Shown in pieces: positions 42,744-51,954 of a DNA stretch of 64,000 nt (positions within the stretch are counted from its first letter, which is position 1; each line of letters begins with the position of its first letter). Below the pieces are notes generated by a model. The model was not told the DNA's origin. It made no database searches and saw nothing but the letters and a program-made list of their open reading frames with translations. The position numbers and the translations under genes are program-made. Source of the stretch: Nannocystis sp. RBIL2 (lineage in GTDB: Bacteria; Myxococcota_A; Polyangia; Nannocystales; Nannocystaceae); the NCBI RefSeq assembly GCF_026626745.1, contig NZ_JAPNJW010000002.1, positions 1,946,151-2,010,150 of the forward strand, given 5' to 3'.

Positions 42744-45700
42744 TCAGAAGCTGCGGGCGATCAGCGCCCGGAAGTAGTTGACGTCGCCGCGCTCGGCGAA
42801 GCCGTGGGCGTAGGTGAAGAACAGGTCGATGGTGTCGCGGTAGCCGATGCGGAAGCTGAACACGAGCGACATGCCGAGGCTCCAGCGCAGCGCCTCGCGG
42901 CTCAGGCGCTCGGTCCAGGCCACGCCGACGTCGGCGAACGGGATCGTCGTCAGGCGGCGCAGATACAGCGGCAGCGAGCTCATGCCGCGCTCGATGTCGA
43001 CGAGCGGGATCCGGTACTCGCTGTTGAGCACCGCGTAGTAGTCGCCGGGCAGCGAGCGCCAGGCGAAGCCGCGCAGGTAGCCGGCCTCGCCGAAGGCCTC
43101 GCGGCGGAGGAACGACTGGATGACGTCGGGCTGGTCGCGCAGGCCGCCGAGGCGGAAGCCGCCGAGTCGGCCGAGGCCGCCCGCAGAGGCGCCGCCGCCG
43201 ATCCGCAGCGCCAGCACCTGGTGGCCGCGCCAGGGCATCCGGATCCGCTCGGTGTAAGCGGCGCCGATCTGGATGTCGCCGTACTGCCCGCCCAGGTGCG
43301 GATCGACCACCGACAGGCGCACGCTCGCGGCCCGCCCGGTCTCGTCGCCGTAGCCGTAGCGGACGCTGCGGAGGTTGTTGTAGCGCAGCTCGAGGTCGAC
43401 GCGGCCGAGGTCGCCGGCGGCCGGCGGCGTGCTCGCGGGGGCGTTGGGGTCGAGCCGCTCGCGGTCGCGGTCGAGGTCGCGGAAGCGGGTGAACACGTAG
43501 TCGAGGCTGGCGCTGGCGTTGTGGATCGCGTGGCGCACGATCGGCACGTCGATGCCGGCGCGCACCGACGTCTGGCGCTCGCGGTAGCCCTTCTGCGCGT
43601 ACGGCTGGAAGCTGCCGTCGGCCGAGATGTTGTCGTAGCTGTAGCGCTGGCTGCTGTCGTGGATCCGGAAGTCGCGGCGGAAGGCGAGGCGGAAGGTCGG
43701 CACCAGGCGGGCGAAGGTGTACTCGACCGAGCCGGTCGGCTGCTGGTGATCGACGAACTGGCGGAACACGCCGGTGAGGCGGTGGTAGCCGACCACGTCG
43801 GCGATCTCGAGCTTGGCCCCGAGCTCGAGGCCCTGCCCCGCGCCGCCGAAGTCGAGCGAGGCCGGGGCGATGGCCCGCGGGTACATGGTGCGGATCGGCT
43901 TGTAGCGGGTGCTGCGGGCGCTGGCGGGCCGCCCGCGATCCTCGGGCAGTGGCGGGTTCGGCTCGTCGGCCACCGGCAGGTCGTCGACCACGGGCAGCGG
44001 CTCGAGGAACGAGCTCGGGTCGAACTTCATGACCCAAAGGTCATATCCGGTCGAGCTCGCGCCGATGTAGGCGATCCGCGTGCCGTCGTGGCTGACGACG
44101 GCGTCGAAGGCGGCGCCGAGGACGTTGGTGACCTGGTGCGTGCGACCGGTGGCGAGGTCGATCGCGTAGACGTTGATCACGTGGTCGCGGTCGGACGAGA
44201 ACAGCAGCCAGCGGCCGTCGGGCGAGTACGCGGGGGTGATGTCGAGCCAGCGGTCGGCGGTCAGCCGCGTGTGCGTGCCGGCCTCGCGGTCGTAGACGTA
44301 GAGGTCGCGGTAGCCGCCGGCGCGGTGCATCGAGTAGGCGACCTTGCGGCCGTCGGGCGACCAGCGCGGGGTGTAGACCTGCTGCATGCGCTCTGTCGGC
44401 GCGACCTCGGTGACCTCGCGGGTGTGCAGATCGAGGAAGGCGAGGCGCGACTGGGCGGCGTCGTTGCGCACGAACACGACGGTGCGGCCGTCGGGCGCGA
44501 CCTGGGCGTCGCGGGCGCGCAGGCCGAAGGTCAGCTGCTCGGTGTCCGCGGGGCCCTGGCGGGCGTTCGGCGCCCCGTGCTCGCCGTGCCACAGGTAGAG
44601 GTCGTTCCACGCGTAGCGCAGGTCGTGGAGCGACCATTGCTCGAAGACCATGTCCTTTCCGCCAGGTAGGAACGAGCCGGTGGTCGCGCCCTGGACCTCG
44701 ACGATCCGCTCGATGTCGGTGCTCTGGCCCTGACGGCCGACGCCGACGCCCTCGCGGAGCCGACCGCCGCGGCTCGAGATCCGGCGGATGCCCGGGTTCG
44801 AGTGGCCGTCGTCGTCGTAGAAATAGATCATGCGGTCGTCGGCCGACCAGAAGGGCCGGCGCGTGAACGCGTTGCTGGCCTCGGAGGCGACCGTGAAGGT
44901 GAGGCGCCGGCCCTCTCGGATGCCCCGGCCGCGGATCGCCCGCGCCTGGGCCTCGAAACGGCGGGTGATGTCGAGCTCGAACTCCTTCCACAGCTGCTCG
45001 AAGCTGACGCCGAGGACCCGCGAGACGGCGCGGTGGATCCCGTACGGCACTGCCTGACCACCGTAGGTGTGGCTGAGCTCGCGCAGCTTGTCGTGGCCGT
45101 AGTGCGTGCCGATGTAATCGACGAGGTGGAGGCCGTAGAGATAGACCGTGGTGACGTTGGGGAAGATCGTGCCGGGCGAGGACACGCGGTCGATCGGCTG
45201 GAAGCCGTGCTCGAGCACGTGCATGCGCATCATGGTGTCGAACTGGGCCGAGCGGTGGCGACCCTGCGACGACAGGCGCGACTCCTCGTAGGTCGCCAGG
45301 CCCTCGATGAACCACCGCGGCTGGGCGCCGTTGGGCGGCCACACCTTGCCGAGCACGCCGAAGCCGAGCAGCGCGTTGACGAGGCGCGGGACGCCGTGGA
45401 TGGTGTCGATGTGGACGATGTGCGTGTACTCGTGGGTGAGCAGGACGTCGAGCCAGTCGTCGTAGCTCTCGAGCACCGACATCGACTCGGGCGCGGTGAC
45501 GTTGCCGTTGATGTGCGCGTACGGGACGACCGAGGCGCTACCGTTGGCCGAGTCGGTGTCGTCGGTGAGGATCACCTGCGTGCGCAGGTACGGGCTGTGG
45601 CCGAGGTCGGGGGCGAGGCGCGAGTGGGCCCGCTCCATCGTCGCCGCGGCCCGCTCCGCCGCGACCTCGTTGCCCTGGTAGTAGTGAATGACGAAGTGCT

Positions 45701-45824
45701 CGGTCTGCAGGGTGCGCCACCGCTGATCGCGGGTGCCCGCCTCCGCGACCGTAGCGACCAGCGTGAGCAGCAACAGGCACCCCAACGCGAACCACCGCGC
45801 GCGGCCGGGGCGTGATGCAGACAC
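42744..45824 (-). CDS. Gluzincin-like peptidase / TolB propeller / outer-membrane barrel protein
   Basis: This 1026-residue exported protein has a signal peptide (ALGCLLLLTLVATVAEA) and three regions. First (about 35-290) is a peptidase-like domain with HEYTHIVH and WFIEGLATYEES, the HExxH and downstream Glu of gluzincins. Second (about 320-640) are TolB/WD40-type blades (TRRPFWSADDRMIYFYDDD, APDGRTVVFVRND, YTPRWSPDGRKVAYSMHR). Third (about 680-1026) is a surface-antigen-like barrel with alternating strands, ending in a Phe (ARSF), a typical outer-membrane insertion signal. A cell-surface peptidase anchored through its own barrel is the simplest model. The start is GTG 45824. Confidence 0.78.
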   Translation of the reverse strand: MSASRPGRARWFALGCLLLLTLVATVAEAGTRDQRWRTLQTEHFVIHYYQGNEVAAERAAATMERAHSRLAPDLGHSPYLRTQVILTDDTDSANGSASVVPYAHINGNVTAPESMSVLESYDDWLDVLLTHEYTHIVHIDTIHGVPRLVNALLGFGVLGKVWPPNGAQPRWFIEGLATYEESRLSSQGRHRSAQFDTMMRMHVLEHGFQPIDRVSSPGTIFPNVTTVYLYGLHLVDYIGTHYGHDKLRELSHTYGGQAVPYGIHRAVSRVLGVSFEQLWKEFELDITRRFEAQARAIRGRGIREGRRLTFTVASEASNAFTRRPFWSADDRMIYFYDDDGHSNPGIRRISSRGGRLREGVGVGRQGQSTDIERIVEVQGATTGSFLPGGKDMVFEQWSLHDLRYAWNDLYLWHGEHGAPNARQGPADTEQLTFGLRARDAQVAPDGRTVVFVRNDAAQSRLAFLDLHTREVTEVAPTERMQQVYTPRWSPDGRKVAYSMHRAGGYRDLYVYDREAGTHTRLTADRWLDITPAYSPDGRWLLFSSDRDHVINVYAIDLATGRTHQVTNVLGAAFDAVVSHDGTRIAYIGASSTGYDLWVMKFDPSSFLEPLPVVDDLPVADEPNPPLPEDRGRPASARSTRYKPIRTMYPRAIAPASLDFGGAGQGLELGAKLEIADVVGYHRLTGVFRQFVDHQQPTGSVEYTFARLVPTFRLAFRRDFRIHDSSQRYSYDNISADGSFQPYAQKGYRERQTSVRAGIDVPIVRHAIHNASASLDYVFTRFRDLDRDRERLDPNAPASTPPAAGDLGRVDLELRYNNLRSVRYGYGDETGRAASVRLSVVDPHLGGQYGDIQIGAAYTERIRMPWRGHQVLALRIGGGASAGGLGRLGGFRLGGLRDQPDVIQSFLRREAFGEAGYLRGFAWRSLPGDYYAVLNSEYRIPLVDIERGMSSLPLYLRRLTTIPFADVGVAWTERLSREALRWSLGMSLVFSFRIGYRDTIDLFFTYAHGFAERGDVNYFRALIARSF

Positions 45825-45836
45825 CCTCGAATGGTA

Positions 45837-46718
45837 TCAGGCCGTCGCGCCGAGGTGCTCACGGACCAGCGCCGTCAGCGCCGCAGGCCGCTCCTCGGCG
45901 ACGGCGTGGCCGCAGCCGTCGACCCACCGGAGGGCGGCGCCGCTGATGGCGTCGCGCAGGCGCGAGGCGTGCTCGCGCGGGACGATGGCGTCGCGCTCGC
46001 CCCAGATGACGAGCGTGTCACACGTCAGGGCCTTGAGCCGCGGCAACATGCCGGCCATGCGCTCGTCGTTGGCGAGCTGGGTCAACATCGCATAGGCCGC
46101 CTCGCGCCCGCCGGTGCGCGCGAGCCGATCCCAGTAGAGGTCGAGGTCGTCCTCGCCGAGCCGGGTCGGGTCGGCCAGCGCGCGCGCCAGGTAGTGCGCC
46201 AGAGCTGGCCTTCGGTACAGGTTCTTGAAGACATACGGGCCGAGGCCGGGGACCAGGGCGAGCTTGCCCTCGAGCGGCAGCGGCATGGCGAAGCAGGTGG
46301 CGTCGACGAGCAGCAGGCGGCGCACCCGCTCGGGGGCGGCGTCGGCGAGACACACCGCGATCGCGCCGCCCCAGCTGTGGCCGAGCACGTCGACCTGCTG
46401 CAGGCCGAGGTCGTCGAGCAGCGCCAGCAAGACGCGCGCGAGCCAGGTCGGGCTGTAGCCGGCGCAGTGCACCGGCGGCGGGCGATCGCTGTCGCCGGCG
46501 CCGGGGAGGTCGGGGATCAGCAGGCGACGCGTCGGCGCGAGCTCGGGGACCAGCGCCCGGAAGGCGTAGCCGTAGACCATCAGGCCGTGGATCAGCAGCA
46601 GCGGCGGCTCGCCGTCCGGCGCGGCGGGACCGATGTCGCGGAGGTAGAGGCGGCCGAAGTCGAGCGACACCAGCCGCGAGCGATCGGGCACGACGGGCTG
46701 ATAGCCCGGGGCCTTCAC
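45837..46718 (-). CDS. Alpha/beta hydrolase
   Basis: This 293-residue protein has the alpha/beta hydrolase fold with catalytic Ser in GHSWGGAIA, an oxyanion-hole loop LLIHGLMVYGYAF, Asp in IWGERDAIVP and His in DGCGHAVAEE. It could be an esterase, lipase or C-C hydrolase; the substrate is not evident. Start GTG 46718 overlaps the ptsI stop as GTGA, so it is translated with the PTS genes. Confidence 0.8.
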   Translation of the reverse strand: MKAPGYQPVVPDRSRLVSLDFGRLYLRDIGPAAPDGEPPLLLIHGLMVYGYAFRALVPELAPTRRLLIPDLPGAGDSDRPPPVHCAGYSPTWLARVLLALLDDLGLQQVDVLGHSWGGAIAVCLADAAPERVRRLLLVDATCFAMPLPLEGKLALVPGLGPYVFKNLYRRPALAHYLARALADPTRLGEDDLDLYWDRLARTGGREAAYAMLTQLANDERMAGMLPRLKALTCDTLVIWGERDAIVPREHASRLRDAISGAALRWVDGCGHAVAEERPAALTALVREHLGATA

Positions 46719-48538
46719 GGCCCGCCCTCCCCTTCGCTGCAGCCGTGGCGGAGGTGCTCGGGGAAGCGCGCGCGCATGGTCGCCAGCACCAGCTCGTCGG
46801 CCTCGCTGGCGGAGTCGACCTTGAGCACGCGCTCGGCGAGCTCCTTCATGTCGTCGGTCTTCGACGAGCGGATGATGTGCTTGATGACGGGGATCGCGCT
46901 CGGGTGCATCGACAGCTCGGCGACGCCGAGGCCGAGCAAGACCCAGGTGTAGCGCGGATCGGCGGCCATCTCGCCGCACAGGCTGACCGGCACGTGGTTG
47001 CGCGCGCCGGCCTCGGCGACCTCCTTGATGAGGCGGAGGATCGCGGGGTGCATCGGCTGGTAGAGGTACGAGACGGCCTCGTTCTCGCGGTCGATCGCCA
47101 GAGTGTACTGAATGAGGTCGTTGGTGCCGATGCTGAGGAAGTCGACGCGGCGGGCGAAGTGCTCGGCGGTGAGGGCCGCGGCGGGCGTCTCGATCATGAC
47201 GCCGATGTCGATGTCGTCGGCGTGCGCGACCCCGGCGGTGGCCAGCTGATCGCGCGCCTCCTCGATCGCGTCGAGGCCGGCGCCGAGCTCGTCGACGCCG
47301 CCGACCAGCGGCAGCATGATCGCCAGCGGGCCGTGCACGCCGGCGCGCAGGAAGCCGCGCAGCTGGGCGAGGAACATGTCGCGCTCGCGCAGGGCGAGCC
47401 GCAGCGACCGCATGCCCATCGCCGGGTTGCGCTCGTCCTCCATCTCGAGGAGCTTGGTCGGCTTGTCGGCGCCGAGGTCGAAGGTGCGGAACACCACCGT
47501 GTAGGGGGCGCAGCGCCGCAGGACGTGCTTCGCCATGCGGTAGTGCTCCTCCTCGCTCGGGAGGGTGTCGCGGTTCATGAACATGTACTCGCTGCGGTAG
47601 AGGCCGACGCCCTCGGCGCCGTGGCGCAAGGCGAGGTCGAGCTCCTCCGAGATGGCGATGTTGGCGCGCACGCGCACGTGCAGGCCGTCGAGGGAGACGG
47701 CCGGAAAGGCGTGCTCCTTGCGGATCTTCTGCTCGAAGGCGAGGTGGCGCTCGCGCTCGGCGTGGAAGTGGGCGACCTCCTCCGGCGTCGGCCGGACGAT
47801 GATGCGCCCCCGCACCGCGTCGACGACGATGAGGTCGCCGGCGTCGACCGCCGCCAGCACGTCGTCGACGCCGACGACCGCGGGGATCTGCAGCGAGCGC
47901 GCCATGATGGCACTGTGGGAGGTCTTGCCGCCGACGCCAGTCACGAGCCCCGCGACCTGGCAGCGGTGCATCCGCGCAGTGTCGGCGGGGCTGAGGTCCT
48001 GAGCCACCACCACCGATCCGGCCGGCGGGTCGATCTCGTCGCCGTGCTCGCCGAGCAGCGCCTGCAGCACGTTCTCGATCAAGTAGGTGAGGTCGCTGCC
48101 GCGCTCGCGGATGTAGTTGTCGTCGGCGTGGCCGAGGACCTCGAGGATCTGGTCGGTGACGGTGGTGAGCGCCCACTCGGCGTTGGCGAGCTCCTCGCGG
48201 ATCAGCGTTTCGGTGCGCTGGATCAGATCCGGGTCGCGCAGGATCATCTGCTGCGCCTTCAAGATCTGGCGGTGCTCGCCGTGCGGCAGCTTGCTCTTGA
48301 CGACCTCGATCTGCTGCCGACACGCGCGCAGGGCCTCGTGAAGGCGCTCGATCTCGGACTCGACCCGGTCGCGGTCGATGTGGGTGTGGAGGACGTGGAC
48401 GCGCCGGCGGTCGACCACGTAGGCCGGGCCGATGCCGACGCCGGGGCTGGCGGCAGCGCCGTCCATCTCGCGGCGCAAGCCGAGGTCGGTCTGGCGAAAC
48501 AGGCCCGAGAAGGCGGCGCTCTCCGCTCCGTCGTTCAC
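46715..48538 (-). CDS. ptsI: Phosphoenolpyruvate-protein phosphotransferase (PTS enzyme I)
   Basis: Enzyme I takes phosphate from PEP and passes it to HPr. The 607-residue protein has the phosphohistidine motif GVGGKTSHSAIMARS, the PEP-binding YRSEYMFMNR and FRTFDLGADKP segments, and the C-terminal LSIGTNDLIQYTLAIDR. There is no N-terminal GAF domain, so it is classical EI, not PtsP. GTG 48538 overlaps the HPr stop (GTGA); the extra N-terminal 25 residues precede the conserved GAAASPGVGIGPA. Since no sugar permease (EIIC) is present, the phosphorelay probably has a regulatory role. Confidence 0.92.
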   Translation of the reverse strand: MNDGAESAAFSGLFRQTDLGLRREMDGAAASPGVGIGPAYVVDRRRVHVLHTHIDRDRVESEIERLHEALRACRQQIEVVKSKLPHGEHRQILKAQQMILRDPDLIQRTETLIREELANAEWALTTVTDQILEVLGHADDNYIRERGSDLTYLIENVLQALLGEHGDEIDPPAGSVVVAQDLSPADTARMHRCQVAGLVTGVGGKTSHSAIMARSLQIPAVVGVDDVLAAVDAGDLIVVDAVRGRIIVRPTPEEVAHFHAERERHLAFEQKIRKEHAFPAVSLDGLHVRVRANIAISEELDLALRHGAEGVGLYRSEYMFMNRDTLPSEEEHYRMAKHVLRRCAPYTVVFRTFDLGADKPTKLLEMEDERNPAMGMRSLRLALRERDMFLAQLRGFLRAGVHGPLAIMLPLVGGVDELGAGLDAIEEARDQLATAGVAHADDIDIGVMIETPAAALTAEHFARRVDFLSIGTNDLIQYTLAIDRENEAVSYLYQPMHPAILRLIKEVAEAGARNHVPVSLCGEMAADPRYTWVLLGLGVAELSMHPSAIPVIKHIIRSSKTDDMKELAERVLKVDSASEADELVLATMRARFPEHLRHGCSEGEGGP

Positions 48539-48810
48539 AGCTCTCCGAATCCGCTCTTGATCAGCTTGCTCAGCGCGTCGAAGGCCGGCGTGGCGTCGGC
48601 ACCCTCGACGCGAAGCATGACACGGCTCCCTTGACCGCAGGCGAGCATGAGCACGCCGAGGATGCTCTTGGCGTTGACCTCCGTGCCCTCGCGCGCGATC
48701 CAGACGTCGGACTTGAACTTGTTGGCGAGGTTCACCAGCTTGCTCGCGGCCCTGGCGTGGAGCCCGAGCTTGTTGACGATCTCGAACTCACCCTGCATCT
48801 GCTTGCTCAT
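48535..48810 (-). CDS. Phosphocarrier protein HPr
   Basis: HPr is 91 residues, with the EI-phosphorylated His in NKLGLHARAASKLV and the Ser region AKSILGVLML targeted by HPr kinase. Both sites are intact, consistent with hprK being encoded three genes upstream in the same operon. It starts at ATG 48810 and overlaps the EIIA stop by 4 bases (ATGA). Confidence 0.93.
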   Translation of the reverse strand: MSKQMQGEFEIVNKLGLHARAASKLVNLANKFKSDVWIAREGTEVNAKSILGVLMLACGQGSRVMLRVEGADATPAFDALSKLIKSGFGEL

Positions 48811-49229
48811 GCGGTGCTCTCCTTGGCGGGCGACGGGACGTGGACGGCCAGGGCCCGCCTGGCGGAGTCGGCGCAGGTGCGCGCGAGCTCCTCGGGGGAC
48901 AGGGTGGCGCGATCGAGGCTGGCGAGCTTGAGCAGGACGTTGAAGCTGAGCCCGCTGAGCACCACCGGCGGCGCCGTGGCCTCGCGGATCCCGCACGAGC
49001 ACGGGCTGGCGCCGTAGGCGTCGGCGATCATCAAGACGCCACGGCCGCGGTCGGCGGCCGCGAGCGCGGCCTTGAGGCGTGTCTTGAGGTCGTCGGTCTC
49101 GCCGCGGCCGGCGTCGACCGCGATCACTTCGGAGAGCCCCGTCTCGCCGCACACCCCGCGCGCGGCCTCCAACAGGGCGCTGGCACTGCGACCATGTCCC
49201 ACGAGGACGATACCCACCTGCTCAGGCAT
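48807..49229 (-). CDS. PTS EIIA component, mannose/sorbose type
   Basis: This 140-residue protein has the EIIA-Man fold with the phosphorylatable His in IVLVGHGRSASALLEA and GVLMIADAYGASPCSCG. No EIIB, EIIC or EIID gene accompanies it, so it probably serves as a regulatory acceptor of phosphate from HPr. It overlaps rapZ (stop 49222) by 8 bases and HPr by 4. Confidence 0.85.
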   Translation of the reverse strand: MPEQVGIVLVGHGRSASALLEAARGVCGETGLSEVIAVDAGRGETDDLKTRLKAALAAADRGRGVLMIADAYGASPCSCGIREATAPPVVLSGLSFNVLLKLASLDRATLSPEELARTCADSARRALAVHVPSPAKESTA

Positions 49230-50100
49230 GAACCGTCTCCTTGGCCGCCGCTTCCGGGAGGTCGCGGTGGCGGATGATGAGCTGCGGCGGCGGCCGCGAC
49301 AGCGGTTCGCCTACGGACAGCCGTTGCGCGAGGGCTTCCGTCAAGGCCACGGAACGATGCTGCCCGCCCGTACAGCCGAGCGCAACGGTGAGGTACGAGC
49401 GCCCTTCGCGCACGCTGCGCGGGACGACGAAGCGGAGCAGGCCCTCGAGGTGGTCGAGCAGCACCGCGGCGTCGGTCTGGCCGAGCACGAAGGCGGCGAC
49501 CTCGGCGTCGAGGCCGGTGCGCGGGCGCAGCTCGGCCACGTCGTACGGGTTGGCGAGGAAGCGGACGTCGAACACGAGGTCGGCGAAGCTCGGCAGGCCG
49601 GTCTTGAAGCCGAACGAGGTGAGCACGAGGTGGAGCACCGAGGCCGCGCTGTAGCGGTCGCGGATCATCTGCCGGAGCTCGCGCGCCCGCAGGCCGCCGG
49701 TGTCGATGGTGGCGGTGGTGCGCGTCCGCAGCGAGCGCAGGCCCGCGCGCTCGTCGGTGATCGCGTCGGGCAGCTCGCCGAGCGGGTGGCGCCGGCGGGT
49801 CTCGGCGAAGCGACGCACGAGCACGTCGTCGGGGGCGTCGAGGAACAAGATCTCGACGCGGTGCCCGGCCTGCACGAGCTGCAGGTGGACGCTGGCGAAG
49901 GCGCCGAGGTGGCCGACCTCGCGCGCGTCGATGCCGACGGCGATCCGCCGCGGGGCCTCCTCGGCCGCCAGGACGTCGACGAGCTGCGGCAAGAGCAGCA
50001 CGGGGATGTTGTCGACGCAGTAGAAGCCGATGTCGGCCAGCGCCGCGAGGGCGGTCGACTTGCCCGCCCCGCTCATGCCCGTGACGACGAGCAGCTCCAC
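49222..50100 (-). CDS. rapZ: RapZ-type RNase adapter / nucleotide-binding protein
   Basis: RapZ homologues (YvcJ/YhbJ) bind nucleotides, and in E. coli the protein guides RNase E to the glmZ small RNA. The 292-residue protein has the P-loop VTGMSGAGKSTAL, the FLDAPDDVLVRRFAETRRRHPL segment and the C-terminal ALGCTGGQHRSV signature. It starts GTG 50100, 2 bases after the hprK stop, and overlaps the EIIA gene. GlmZ-type targets in this organism are unknown. Confidence 0.9.
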   Translation of the reverse strand: MELLVVTGMSGAGKSTALAALADIGFYCVDNIPVLLLPQLVDVLAAEEAPRRIAVGIDAREVGHLGAFASVHLQLVQAGHRVEILFLDAPDDVLVRRFAETRRRHPLGELPDAITDERAGLRSLRTRTTATIDTGGLRARELRQMIRDRYSAASVLHLVLTSFGFKTGLPSFADLVFDVRFLANPYDVAELRPRTGLDAEVAAFVLGQTDAAVLLDHLEGLLRFVVPRSVREGRSYLTVALGCTGGQHRSVALTEALAQRLSVGEPLSRPPPQLIIRHRDLPEAAAKETVHA

Positions 50101-50102
50101 GG

Positions 50103-51134
50103 CTACTCGACCTCGGGGGAAGGCACCGCGCCCGAGCTGGCTCGCGGGGTCGGGACCGGGACGTCGGGGCCGGGCGAGCGGATGTTGGCACCGCGAGCGC
50201 TGGCGGCGATCCGGGCGTTGATCTTCTCCTGGAACTCGCGCGCCGAGTCGTGACCGCGGAACTTCAGCACCTGGTTGCGGGCGACGACCTCGATCAGCGA
50301 GGCGATGTTGCGCCCGGGTCGCAGCGGGATCCTGGCCAACGGGACATCCACGCCGAGGATCGGCCACACCTGCGGCTCGGTGCCGAGGCGGTCGTAGTCC
50401 TCCTCCTGCGCCTCGCTGAGCTCGACGACGACCTCGATCTTCTTGTTGTCGCGGACCGCGGCGACGCCGAACAGGTGCGTGATGTTGAGGATCCCGAGGC
50501 CGCGGATCTCCATGTGGTGCTGATGCATCTCGAGGGCCGCGCCCCACACCGTGTCGGGCGGCCGCACCGAGACCTCGACGATGTCGTCGGCGACCAGGCG
50601 GTGGCCCTTGAGGATCAGGTCGAGCGCCGCCTCGCTCTTGCCGACGCCGCTGCGGCCGATCAGCAGCAGGCCGACGCCGAGCACGTCGATCAGCACGCCG
50701 TGGATGGTGGCGCGCGGCGACAGCAGATCCTCGAGCTTCCGCGTCAGGCGCGAGATGAAGACCGAGCTCATGAGCGGGCTGCGCAGCACCGGCACGCCGT
50801 GACGGCGGGCGACGTCCATCAGGAAGTCCGGCGGGTCGAGGCCGCGGGAGATCGCCAGGCAACACAGCGGCTTGCTGCAGAACGCCTCGAGGCCCGCCCT
50901 CGCCTGCTCCGGCGAGCAGCTGAGCAGGTAGTCGATCTCGGTGAGGCCGAGCACCTGGATCCGGTCGGGGAAGACGTGCTTGACGAAGCCGGACAGCGCG
51001 AGGCCGGGCTTCTGGATCCGCATGCTCGTGATCTTGCGGTCGAGCTCGCCCCAGTCGGACAGCAAGGTCAGCTGGAGCGGTTCGGCGGCGGCATCGAGGA
51101 ATTTGCCGACCTCGATCGAGGCGTCTCTGCGCAT
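50103..51134 (-). CDS. hprK: HPr kinase/phosphorylase
   Basis: HprK phosphorylates and dephosphorylates HPr on Ser. The 343-residue protein has the N-terminal domain, the P-loop LLIGRSGVGKSEAAL and the signature EIRGLGILNI with catalytic Asp in ADDIVE. The C-terminal tail (after about residue 310) is an unstructured Pro/Ser/Ala extension. Its place beside HPr, EI and EIIA supports a regulatory PTS. Confidence 0.93.
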   Translation of the reverse strand: MRRDASIEVGKFLDAAAEPLQLTLLSDWGELDRKITSMRIQKPGLALSGFVKHVFPDRIQVLGLTEIDYLLSCSPEQARAGLEAFCSKPLCCLAISRGLDPPDFLMDVARRHGVPVLRSPLMSSVFISRLTRKLEDLLSPRATIHGVLIDVLGVGLLLIGRSGVGKSEAALDLILKGHRLVADDIVEVSVRPPDTVWGAALEMHQHHMEIRGLGILNITHLFGVAAVRDNKKIEVVVELSEAQEEDYDRLGTEPQVWPILGVDVPLARIPLRPGRNIASLIEVVARNQVLKFRGHDSAREFQEKINARIAASARGANIRSPGPDVPVPTPRASSGAVPSPEVE

Positions 51135-51202
51135 GATGGGCGCAGTCTAGCAGGGGCCGCCCGGCGGGCGCGAGAGCCCGCCGGGGCGCGCCGCGCGGCC
51201 GG

Positions 51203-51859
51203 TCACGTGGCGGCGGCGGCCTCGGCCTCGCTCCCGTTGGGCTCGATGAGGCCGTAGTTGCCGTCTTCGCGCACGTAGACGACGTTGATCTCGCCGGACC
51301 CGGCGTTGGTGAACACGTAGAACTGCTTGTGCAGCAGGTTCATCTGCATGATGGCGCCCTCGACGGTCATGCGCTCGGTCGTGACCTCGGTCTGGCGGAT
51401 GACGACGGGGCGCGACTCGGGCTTGGCGTGGCCGTTGCCGTTGGTGGCGAGGGCGGCGACGGTCGCGGCGGCCTCGGCGGCGGCGTCCTCCTCCTCGACG
51501 ATCTGGTCGACCATGCTCTCGGCGGCGATGACCCCGAGGCGGACCTTGGCCGAGCGGCCCTCACTGCCCTTGTGGTGCTTGATCCGCGCCTTGTAGCGCC
51601 GGACCTGCCGCTCCATCTTGGCCAGCGCCATGTCGACCGAGGAGTACATGTTCTCGGTCGACTCCTGCGCGTGCAGCTGCAGGCCGTTGCGCAGGGTGAC
51701 GTCGAAAGCGGCGATGTGCATCACCTTGTCGACGGTGAACGTGCAGCTCACCCGCAACGGTTCGGCGAAGTAGCGCTTGATCTTCTCGAGGCGCTCCTCG
51801 GCGTAGCCGCGCAGGGCGGTTGAAGACTCCATCTGGCGGAAAACGAAGTGAGTCTGCAT
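51203..51859 (-). CDS. hpf: Long-form ribosome hibernation promoting factor
   Basis: HPF binds the 30S decoding site and makes inactive 100S ribosomes in stationary phase. The 218-residue long form has the N-terminal domain (YAEERLEKIKRYF, then DVTLRNGLQLHAQEST, KMERQVRRYKARIKHHKG) and the C-terminal dimerisation domain (AIMQMNLLHKQFYVFTNAGS, then INVVYVREDGNYGLIEP). It lies 95 bases after rpoN, the usual place in proteobacteria. Confidence 0.92.
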   Translation of the reverse strand: MQTHFVFRQMESSTALRGYAEERLEKIKRYFAEPLRVSCTFTVDKVMHIAAFDVTLRNGLQLHAQESTENMYSSVDMALAKMERQVRRYKARIKHHKGSEGRSAKVRLGVIAAESMVDQIVEEEDAAAEAAATVAALATNGNGHAKPESRPVVIRQTEVTTERMTVEGAIMQMNLLHKQFYVFTNAGSGEINVVYVREDGNYGLIEPNGSEAEAAAAT

Positions 51860-51954
51860 CGATCGGGCACCTTCTTGGTGGGTTTGGCTCCGGCCGTGGC
51901 CGGCTTCTTCTGATTGTCTGACCGCAAGGCCAGGAAAGGCCAGGCAAATCGGGC

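Noticed and set aside
42535..42777. An 80-residue + strand frame in the low-GC islet
   Set aside because: It overlaps the - strand frame that has a better ribosome-binding site, and it runs into the 3' end of the barrel gene on the other strand.
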